A stretch of DNA of 64,000 nt from Branchiostoma lanceolatum (taxonomy: Eukaryota; Chordata; Leptocardii; Amphioxiformes; Branchiostomatidae). This document shows, in pieces, positions 47,901 through 58,000 of this stretch (the stretch's first letter is position 1; each line of letters opens with the position of its first letter). The translations under genes were made by a program, and so were the position numbers. The stretch is from the NCBI RefSeq assembly GCF_035083965.1, contig NC_089739.1, forward strand, positions 9,350,001 to 9,414,000. The letters are read 5' to 3'. The notes beneath the pieces were generated by a model that had not been told where the DNA came from, made no database searches, and saw nothing but the letters and a program-made list of their open reading frames with translations.

Positions 47901-49100
47901 CTCTCCAAGAGGACTGACCAGCTATGCAGTGGAAGGGATGCTAGCATGATTTAGTCAGGCTATAGAGGTTTGATGAACAGGGCAATAGACTTAATTACTA
48001 AAATCATACACTGCTCTAAAAATACAATGGACAGAAGTCAGCTAAAAGGGTATTATGGAGTGTTTAAGCATATGATACCATAAAACTAAAGTGTTGAATT
48101 TTCCACACTCCAGGTGGTTTGATAAAGAAGGCGGTGTACTCCACCACCCTGGCGGGTGCAGCGGCCTCCCTGTGCTACCCTAACCAGGCAGTCAACATCT
48201 CCAGGAGCGGCTACACCAGGGTTAAAGACTTCACACTCGACCAGTACAACAGCATCAGACAAGGGGGGAAACCCAAGAGCAAGGTTAGCCTGCCAATCAA
48301 ACATGTGGTGTCGTACTACTACTAGCATGAAAGTTCATCTTGTTGGTATATTACATCAGGCTTTTAGCAAGGATTTATAGACAGGGCATTCAAACAGAGC
48401 TTCCCAATGTGCTCCATGGATTAACAAGTACCTGGTAGTATTGCATGTCTATCAATGTACATGCTATTCAACTGTCTTGTATGTGGAATGGTCCATTTTG
48501 CAGTGAGTGTGTGGGGGGAACACATGTGCCAGGGATGCAGGGTGTCTTCTGCATGGATGTCCGCTGCAAAAGAAGGGCGTCCAATTTCCTTGTTTTCTTA
48601 GTGTAGGGCGTCCAAAAGACACCCTGACGCCCTACTAGCTAATAGCCTGTATTACATAGTGAGAATTCAAACTCTTCTCCAACTCAAATTTCAAATTGAG
48701 TCAAAGTGAGTCAAATTTTCTTGGATTGGAGAACAGTCTAAATTCTCACTATGTGGCGTCGTGTTGGCATAATGGTTAGGGTGTTTGGACCAGGATCCAG
48801 AGGTCCTGAGTTTGAATCCTCTGACATGCCTCCGACGTTGTGCCCTTGGGAAAGGCACTGTACAAGTCTTTCCTCACTTCACTCAGGTGAAAATAAGTAC
48901 CTAGCTTCGGTTAGGCACACCCTTGAATAGGATGTTAATTAAAGAGAGGTCCCGTGTTTGAAGAGCACGTTAAAGAACCCAACACACTTATTGAAAAGAG
49001 TAGGGGACCTTCACGGTGTGAGTGAATCAAATAAATTTGTCCGGATATGCAGCTTGTGCACCATGAGGTGGTTTACTGGTACATGTATGTAATGCAAACA

Positions 49101-49142
<42 letters not shown>

Positions 49143-49682
49143 GTTTTTGTATACATTGCAACCAAGGGCTGAATTGTGAAAAATTGAACAATGTACAATG
49201 TACCATTACAGTAACAGTAACTGTAAAAAGCACTGGTTGTTTTGAAATGATGAAATAGAATAAAAACTTATATCGTAATAGCTGTTATAATGGTTATCAG
49301 AAACATGACAAAAGTAAAGATAGCTAAGCTCAAAAAACTTTCATTGTCTACATTACATTAGATACAAGATTGTGGCAAAGTGTTGAATCAACTTGGTTAT
49401 ATCGGATTTTCATTACATATTACTATTAGTATCATGTTTATATTGATCTGATTTCCGTTACAGCCATCAAAACCTGCACCAGAAGCAGCTGAAGTTATAC
49501 CTTCCGCACCTGAAACACCTGCAGCTGAAACTCCTGCAGCTGAAACTCCTGCAGCTGAAGACGCTGCAGCTGTAACAGATGCACCTGCAGCAGAACCAGC
49601 AAAGGATAAACCTAAAGGAGAGGTTGACTTTGGACAGTCCAACCCTGAAGACAAAGACATGTACACTACTAGAGGCAGTTAA
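44987..49682 (+). CDS. APOOL: APOOL/MIC27-like MICOS complex subunit, complete (seven exons)
   Basis: Exons 44987-44998, 45289-45429, 45802-45927, 46096-46150, 46660-46755, 48114-48283, 49464-49682 (TAA 49680-49682) total 819 bases, 272 aa (human APOOL 268). All introns are GT-AG and phases agree. The family is an inner-membrane protein of the mitochondrial contact-site and cristae organising system, binding cardiolipin. Landmarks: LPIYDQPPDL motif, first membrane segment within FFPRLGVITLSGLTGLVLGA (residues 123-142), second segment about 147-166 (IKKAVYSTTLAGAAASLCYP), an Ala/Pro/Glu-rich tail with ETPAA repeats, and the conserved NPEDKDMYTTR end. Residues 35-45 (DCGC then a glycine and six lysines) are not a feature I know from vertebrate MIC27. 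MIC26 versus MIC27 is judged by length and C-terminus. Confidence 0.94.
46740..46830. repeat. 59-bp tandem duplication across an APOOL donor site
   Basis: CTGGTACTGGGAGCCAGAGG, then TAGGACACACA at the exon 46660-46755 boundary recurs 59 bases later as CTGGTACTGCGAGCCAGAGG, then TAGGGTACACA. The exon end and its GTAGG donor are therefore present twice. Use of the distal donor would shift the frame. Confidence 0.85.
47064..48077. mobile_element. 1.0-kb element with ~70-bp terminal inverted repeats in APOOL intron
   Basis: The left end (about 47064-47135: TATCATATGCTTAGACAGTC, ATAATACCCTTTAAGCTGCC, TTCTGTCCATTGTATTTTTA, GAGCAGTGTAT) is the near-exact reverse complement of 48005-48077. The interior repeats a CCTTCTCCCTGCTGCCTAA-like unit two to three times and has no transposase-like frame. 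It fills most of the 1.36-kb intron and its right end stops 36 bases before an exon. Confidence 0.8.
48754..49138 (+). mobile_element. tRNA-derived SINE with (AATC)n tail
   Basis: The head GTGTTGGCATAATGGTTAGG (A box) and GAGTTTGAATCC (B box) is spaced as in a tRNA, followed by CCCTTGGGAAAGGCACTGTA, CTCAGGTGAAAATAAGTACC and a body ending in about nine AATC units (49107-49138). It is the best-preserved SINE in the window, in the last APOOL intron. Confidence 0.88.
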
Positions 49683-49693
49683 TTATAGTCATA

Positions 49694-50043
49694 AATAAAC
49701 TCTAAATAACTTCAAGAGTGCTAACCTATGACAACTAAGAATGCTGTAAATTCATTAATGTTTGTGATGACTTAATTTTGTTTCAGAAGTGGAAAGTAGG
49801 TTTTGGCAGTGTTTTAAGATTGAGGTTGGAACAATTGTAACTGTTACGGTAGAAGTAATACTGTAACAATAGAAATGCGAAGAACATGAAAATAAGACCC
49901 CCGCAAACATTTGAAGATTTACAAATGTATGGTAGTTCCATCATATCTTTAACTTGTCATGATCTTTGTAGTAGGATTTGTCGTCTGCAATTAAAAGGGA
50001 GCCCATCAAGGGATCCCTGGTAAAGAATCATTTAAATAATAAA
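49694..50043 (+). terminator. Candidate poly(A) signals of APOOL
   Basis: AATAAA occurs at 49694-49699, only 12 bases past the stop, and again at 50038-50043. The second gives a more usual 3'UTR of about 0.4 kb. Confidence 0.4.
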
Positions 50044-52159
50044 AGCATGATACTACTTAACTGCATGCGGCTATATGTGATGTGTACATGTTACATGTAT
50101 GCACCTTTGATAAACTATACAAGCTTCTAGCTTTAGACTATGTAACATTCATAACATGTATGTTTTGCTTTTGACAGAAACAGAATGAACATGTATGCTT
50201 TATGAAAGACTGATTAAAAAGAATTCAACATCTGTTTAAGACAATACATATAATGTTGACTCATACATGTATCAGTGGAAAGTCTTTAGTTAGCTGTTTT
50301 TATTATTGATATAATTGCTAAGCAGATTATATTGAATGTTGTAACATGAAGTAACACTGCCACTTTCAAGCTGACTGCATTTGTGGCATCTCAGCGTTTG
50401 TGGAATTTGAAATGAATATGAGGTATGGAAAAACACAATATACAAGCTGTTAGTCTTTATTTTCTGTATAATTTTTATTTGTGTGTATGTGTGTGTGCAT
50501 GTGTGTTTGTCAGTGTGTGTGTGTGTGAATCTGTGTGTACGTGTGTGCATCTGTGTGTACAATGTATGTGTGTGTGTGAATCAGGCTATCACATTTATTG
50601 GCCTTTTTAGAAGTTACGTCTCACACATTGTGTTGTCCGTTCAACAGTTTATGAGGGACGTTGGTTTTTCACTTGTCATCACTTATGTGTTAATTGGTAT
50701 GGAAAATGGAGCCATTTTAGCCAGGTGTTTCCTGGATCCAAATATTCTCATGAGAAAGTTGAAAATTTTCTCAATAGCCAGGAGCATGGTTGTATCTTGC
50801 AGTTTAAGTTATGAACTTTCCTTGATTTGTATTTAAATCTTTCTTCTTTTATTTCATCCGGCTATTCTTAGAAGTCTTTTCTGTGAGCCATACCTGTACG
50901 TACACACACTTGATAACAGTTTTTAAAATGGTCAGAAGATTTCTAGATGTCCAAAATTGCTTGAGCTACAGTACAATTCACAAAATTACAAGTAGCTACT
51001 ACTGGCTCCAGATTAATTCATTTTCCAAGAATAATTCTGTTTAGCACTTGATTTTATCCTGCCTGTTGGAGTCCTTTAAATCCTTCTATTCATTTCATCA
51101 GGCTATCCTTAGTACTCTTCTCTGTGAGCCACACGCACTTAATAACAGTTTTTTAAGAGGGTTAGAAGATTTCTAGATGATCAAAATCGCTTGAGCAACA
51201 ATTCACCGAATCACAAGTAGCTACGACCGCCTCCATATTTGTGTCCCTATGACATCACATGAGGATGATCCTTAGAGAAAAGATACTCTGAAGAAAGTTA
51301 GGAAAATTTTGTATAAAATCATATCAGAAGTATATGTCTTTCTCCTTAATGTATGTTGGAATGTTTTTTTTTTTACTTTATACAGAAGATTAGTATACTA
51401 ATTTTGTATATGTATATTTCTCAAAATGAGAAGTATAAGATGTGTCGAAGCAGCCAATTGTTATTGTTACTATGATTGTCACAGATATGGGCGTAAAATA
51501 TAAAAGGCACCACGGAGGCTTAACTCCACATTGTTAAACTCAAATATTTCATTACTCAATGTGGCCATTAACATTCATATACATCTACGGTAACACCCCC
51601 ATACAATTGTTAGGATAACCAGTGTATGTCGTATGATAACTTTACGACCTTCAATGCTCACATTGCACAAAGACTACGGCATTCCGGCAGAGTATCAGAA
51701 GAATGTTACTTTTTCCTTCGTGACTATTTATCTGTTTCTTTTTATTACTTTAACGTTATACTTTAGTAAATTTTGAATGTATATTCGCAAAAAGAGCAAT
51801 ATGTGATATGTCAAAGCAAAGAAATGTTATTGTCACCACCAGTGGCATCACAAATGATGGGCGTGAAATATAATTGGCCAGGTAGGCTTAACGCCCCATT
51901 GTTGAAAATGGCTTTCAATAGTGGGAAACATCAATTTCTCAAATTTCATTACTCAAGATGGCCATTAACATACGTATATACTTATTGTGTTCCATACAGA
52001 TGTTGACTCAGAAGCGCGTTGCTAACCAGCGTATGTCAGTATAATTTCCCTTGGGACCTTCCGTGCTTGCATCTCACTAAGACTACGGCTTTCCTGTGCT
52101 CTTCTGTTTTCGTGCTTTCGGCCGAGACGTTTGTTTGAGTCGGTCGAACATACAGAAAC
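50044..52159. other. Intergenic interval upstream of the mosaic channel gene
   Basis: No supported exon. It contains a TG-rich repeat (50483-50578). About 160 bp at 50840-50990 is tandemly repeated at 51065-51235 (GGCTATTCTTAGAAGTCTTT / GGCTATCCTTAGTACTCTTC; AGAAGATTTCTAGATG). A diverged ~260-bp duplication follows (51439-51690 and 51790-52100). Confidence 0.6.
51439..52100. repeat. Duplicated promoter-proximal segment
   Basis: Blocks shared in order between 51439-51690 and 51790-52100: TTGTTATTGT/TGTTATTGTC, GATGGGCGTGAAATATAA, GGCTTAAC-CC-CATTGTT, TTTCATTACTCAA, TGGCCATTAACAT, AACCAG-GTATGTC, and AAGACTACGGC-TTCC. The second copy ends about 60 bases before the mosaic gene's ATG. Confidence 0.75.
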
Positions 52160-54950
52160 ATGGCCAAGTTAGGCCTAGGCTTGGCTGTTGCCGTTGCGTT
52201 TGCCATTTTTCTTGTTGTCTCTTCTGAATCACCGCACAGTAAGGAACATTTTGTCTACTTTATAGCTGTGTTGCTTTTTGTTGGCTTAAGTTGCGCTAAA
52301 ATGTTTTAGACAGTAGAAGAAGTCTTTATGATTTGCCCTGCCTCATTGTCTATGATACCGTATGATGTAGCATCAATTCAACGTGTGCGTACATTTCTTT
52401 TTTTGCATGCTTTTAGTTATTTTCTGTATATCGTATGGCAAAAAATTAGCGCTCTTTGAAACGACAGGCAAATATAAAACACAAAGACAGGAAAGCACAG
52501 ACGGAAGATGATCATTTGAATATCAAACCTAATGCCTGTATTGCCAACCACAATATTGGCGACAGTGGTCGATGCAAATTTGATCCGTGGACACCTTAGT
52601 GTTGGAAGAAAGTTTAGCATTGTACTATAATTATTACCAACACCGTTGAGCTTCCATCATACTTTTTCTTGTCCTCCCAGCCTGTCTACAACCACTTGGG
52701 ATGGAGTCGGGTGTCATACCTGATGACCGCATCACTGCGTCCTCGTACCCGGCCCCAAATTTCGAGCCCTACCGCGGGCGCTTGAACGGAGCTGCCGATG
52801 CAAGCGCCTGGGCAGCAGGAAGCAACACCATCGGGGAATGGTTGCAGGTAGACAGACATTTTGATCTGATAAACAGTCGCGAAAGTTTAGAAAATGAATG
52901 TTTTCTATGAACTTCATCCCCTAGCTCCCACCATTAGAATATCTATGTTTGTGTTGAACTTAGTATACAAGGAGGATTGGTCCGATCTCTGTCATTCTTA
53001 AAAAAGACGAATAAAGCCAATCCGGTCTAATTCCGTCTCAGGGGTGTCATTATCCTAGAACTACGAATGGCAGTCGCGCTCTGCTAGTTTGGAAAAGGAA
53101 TATCTTCTATGAACTTCATCCCCTAGCTCCCACCATTGCAACATCTATGTTTGCGTTAAACTTGAGCCGGTATCAACTTTGTTATTCAACTAAATGTCAT
53201 ATTTCCTTTATCTCAAAAGTACAAAAGGAGGAGTGGTCCGATCTCTGTCATTCTTCGAAAAGACGAATTAAGTCGAAACCGGTCTAATTCCGTCTCAGGG
53301 GTGTCATTATCCCAGAACTACGAATAGCAGTCACGCTCTGCTAGTTTGGAAAAGGAATATTTTCTGTGAACTTCATCCCCTAGCTCCCACCATTGCAACA
53401 TCTATCTTTGCGTTAAACTTAATTCGGTATCAACTTTGTTATTGAACTAAAAGTCATATTTGCTTTATCTCAACAGTGTCCCTACTTTAATAAGGTCTAG
53501 ATTTGATATGTTTGGCATGGAATGTGCTGTATCGAGAGTACAATGTACCCTACTTGTGGTCTCCTTTCAATGAAGACCGAGAGTTAGTTAGAAAGAGTTA
53601 GTTTGCTCTTGCATTCATGTGAACTTCTATAACGAAAAATAATTATTGACCTTAGGTGGATTTAGGGTCGACGAAGCGTATCACGGGTACCATAATACAG
53701 GGCCGCGCCACATACGACCAATGGGTGACCTCCTACAAACTTCAGTTCAGCCAAGATGGCACTTCCTGGACAGCATATCAAGGCGGCAATGGCGCAGAAA
53801 AGGTGTCCTCTTGATTATGTCTCCATTTTGTAAATTATGGGGGAAACTGTTATTATCTGTTATTGTATTACATGTATCTTACATCTTCTACAGTATACCC
53901 ATGGGTGTCATTTAATCTAGTCTACAATGTAATCCTTATCTTCTGTACATGTCAGTGTCATTTGCTTTGAGATATTTCTCGCAATCTCCCGATTACAAAG
54001 CGAGCACACTACCAATTACGCTATTGCATCGGTGTCATGTATATCAAATAATGTCTAGACGCTAGAAATTGTTCCAATGATTGTAAAAGTTCATCATCCC
54101 ATTCTATATACTCTTGTATTAGGTAGATTAGCTTTATAGAACTGTAAGTACCAGTAGATGCCATATTTTCTACCTTGTACAGTTGTTGTGCAATAAAGTT
54201 AAATCATATGAATCCGTTCGCCTTTCAGGTATTTGAAGGCAATACGGATAGGAACACCCCCGTGACCAACCTGCTGGACCCCCCGGTTGATGCCCGCTAC
54301 GTGCGTTTCTACCCTCAAACTTGGAATCTTTACATCGGCATGAGGGCAGAGGTTTTGGGCTGCAACACAGGCAGTAAGTTTCTTAGAAACTACATGTATA
54401 AGGTATTTTAAGTCTTTGTTGAGGCTGACCTACAATGTATAGCATTTTCACTCTTCCTGTATAATCGGAGGAAAGTAAAGGTTCTGTTTCTCCTTTCTCA
54501 TTTTTCCAGCATCCTTTTTCTTTCTTTTGAGTAATATCTTCAGCGGACCAAACGCCTATCCAGTATCATTCATTTGTGCCTAGGGTAAGCTGTAACAAAT
54601 TGATGGGTGCAAATAAAAGGTTAAGTGCATTTGATTTTAGGTAAGCATTTTTAATCCAGAAATTGAAAATAACCAATATATGAATATATGAAAATATGAA
54701 AGGCAAAATGTAAAAGGAAAATTGAGACACACATATTCACACGCGCGCGTACACATACACACACAAACACACATACACACATACAAAGCGCGTGTGTGAA
54801 TTTTTTTCTCATCTATGTATAATATAGAGAGAGATGCATATATGGATAGGTAGATAGATGACAGAGTGACATATAGATAGATGGATTATCTCTATATATC
54901 TATATATCTATATGTACGTATGTATGTATGCATGTATGTATGTATGCATG

Positions 54951-55023
<73 letters not shown>

Positions 55024-58000
55024 ATGTGTGTGTATGTACGTATGTATGTACTAGTATGTATGTATGCATGCATGCATGTATATATATGTATGTCTCTCTG
55101 TCATCTATCTACCTATCCATATATGCATCTCTCTCTATATTATACCATATCATTACCTTCCGCATTTATCAAGAATAACGTTACTCACATGCAATTAAGG
55201 GCCAAAACATATGTAGGATGACAAATAGATAAAACTACATGTATGCACACACTGTTTTTTTTTCACTAAACAACAGAAAAAATATACAGGACATAGAGAT
55301 GATGCGCTCTAGCTATCGCTAATATTAAACATCATCTCTGGAAATAATCATTACAACTTACATAGATACAATAACAATAAGAAACAGCAATTGGGTCGTC
55401 CAATACAAACTAACTAACAAACAAACAAACAATCAATATAATAACACACCTGTACTACGTTTCAAAAACGTTTGCTTGTAGCAATAAAGTCCTGTGTCAA
55501 GCCCAAAATTTTACAATTGATATCAAACGAAACAGAGGATAAACCTCTTAATAACAAATAAATGAGTGCTTGATTAGACAAAGTGTCAAGAACAAGTATG
55601 GGGGCACTGTTGACCAGCAAAAATAATGCATTCTACACTCACTGATGTAATCTCTATTCTTTTGGATTTTTCTAATGAGCAGACATTCGGACCTTGAAGA
55701 ATAAAATGAAACTACATGTACTGTCAATTCACTTTCTGTGCATTATCATAATGAAAAAGAATGCAACATAAGAAAAAAAACAGCCTGACAGGTGTTCTGC
55801 TGGCAACAAGTGCGTTTTACAAAATATTTGATGTTGTGTTACCTGAGTGACTAATGGCATTTCCTGTGTCATCAAAACACCTGCTGATGAATAAATCATT
55901 ACTCCCAAATTGCCCCGGCTCGTCTTTTGTGAAGGGATCATGAGTTCGAGATGGGTCATTATGTATTTGCCAGTCATTCAAAGAATTACACTCCTTTGTT
56001 GTACAACATGCATCATGATGACATCGATAAAAACGTACCATCAAAGGTATATTCAAGACTTTCCACTGAAAGTAGCATTTGAAATTGCCACTTAAATTTT
56101 ATCATTTCAGTATCAATTCCCTTCATGGACCAGAGAGTAATTGTAATGTAAAATGCTACAAGTAGTTGTTTTTTTACAGCCAGCTGTGGCAGCTTTTGAC
56201 CGTTGCATCTCATTGTCATGTTGGAAGTTTGATTTAAGCATACTTAGCATTAAGGGATGCATCTTTTTTTTCAAATTGCAGCCCAAACAACAACAGCTCT
56301 ACATTCATCCACTACAAAAACCACAATCATGGCAACCACCACTGCGGCAACTACTACTCTTGGAGCTACTCCTGCGCCCACTCCTACTACTGCGGCCACT
56401 ACTACTCCTGGAACTACTACTGTGCCCACTACTACTCCTATAACTACTACTGCGGCCATTACTACTCCTGGAACTACTACTGCGGCCCCTACAACTCCTC
56501 TAACTACTACTGTGCCCACTACTACTCCTATAACTACCTCTGCGGTCACTACTTCTCCTATAACTACTTCTGTGGCCTCTACTTCTCCTCTAACTACTTC
56601 TGCGGCCACTACTACTCCAGGACCTGTAACTACTACTGTGGCCTCTACTACTCCTCTAACTACTACACCTGGCTCTACTAATGCGGCCACTACCAGTACT
56701 TCAGGAGCAACAACAGGTGAGGCTGATGTACATTTGACAGCGCTGGTGGAGGCCTCCGGGCTAAGACAGTGACCGAAGTCAAGTAACTCTTTATAACACT
56801 TTTGAAATGTAGACTGAGACAACTGATAAGGGATCACATTGTATGTATGGTCAATGTACATAATATAAGTTTTCCCCAGGAAAGGCCACAGTAGGAGATA
56901 CTTCCTTAGTGCTGTACCCAGGGCACAACCATCTCATCTTTAATGTTTTTTATAGGTTGTCCTCCTGGCTACGCTCCGTTCGGGGGTTCGTGCTTCAAGG
57001 CGTACAACCAAGACAAAACCTACAACCAGGCCAGGCAGGTGTGTGCAGCGGATGGGGGGCTTCTGGCCATGCCGAAGGACAAAGAAGCGGACAACTTCTT
57101 GAGAGACCTGAAGAACGGCGTGGATCCCAACTCACCTTTCTGGTTCGGCCTGAGCAGTCAGAAAGGCGAGGGCGGTTGGGTGTGGGAAGATGGGACTCCA
57201 CACAACACAGCCGCAGACCGGCCGTATGGGGGATGGCAGCTGGGGGAACCCAGCAATAAAGGAGGAGGAGGAGGAGGAGATGTCTGCGCCAACCACTTCG
57301 AAACCGGATGGAACGACGCGCCCTGCTCGTCTGCACAGAAGTTCATCTGCCAGCTGAATGATGGTATGCCAAGTAACATTGTATAGGTACCCATAACATG
57401 CATGCACATAACACATATGTCTAGGCTAGTAACATGTTATTTTGCATCTGCAAAATCTACTGTTATTCCTTTTGCCTGGTGCAAGGTATATATCAATTGA
57501 AAAAAAAAGTTTCACCGAAAGGGCTAAAAATACTTGGTGCATGAAATGCTTTTTTTGTGTACAGTTCATTCTGGTTTAAATCTTATAATTAGAAGATGTG
57601 CTTTGCTGCAGATGGAGCATAACTAAACAAAGAACACAGTTAACAGGTTGTTTCTCTACACAGCAGTCCACTGCCCCCTGGGGTACCTCCGGTGCGGACA
57701 CGGACATGGCTGCATCCTGGCCTGGAGGCGCTGTGACGGGCGGACGGACTGTTCAGACGGGAGTGACGAGGAAGGTTGTGGTGAGTTGGGCTCACATCTT
57801 AACCGTACATGCGGGTGCTTGTAATGTTTTCATTAATAGTAGAAATTACTCTTTCTACTGTTGGCAAAGATGCTTAGAAAAGGTCTTGATATTCATTATT
57901 TCACTTCTCTTCTAGCTATAAATACTAATCTACCTCACTCAACTTATGTTACCGTTAAACTCCAATGGTGTTTTACCCTTTTCCTGTCATGACCTTAAGG

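Noticed and set aside
48754-48835. Possible tRNA gene (A and B boxes present); also at 30685, 41565, 61180 and 9600 (minus)
   Set aside because: No paired acceptor stem or clean cloverleaf could be drawn, and each continues into a long shared body or (AATC)n tail, typical of tRNA-derived SINEs.
56271-56861. 196-codon Val-rich minus-strand frame
   Set aside because: It is the antisense shadow of the Thr-rich repeat exon; the plus strand joins neighbouring exons in phase.
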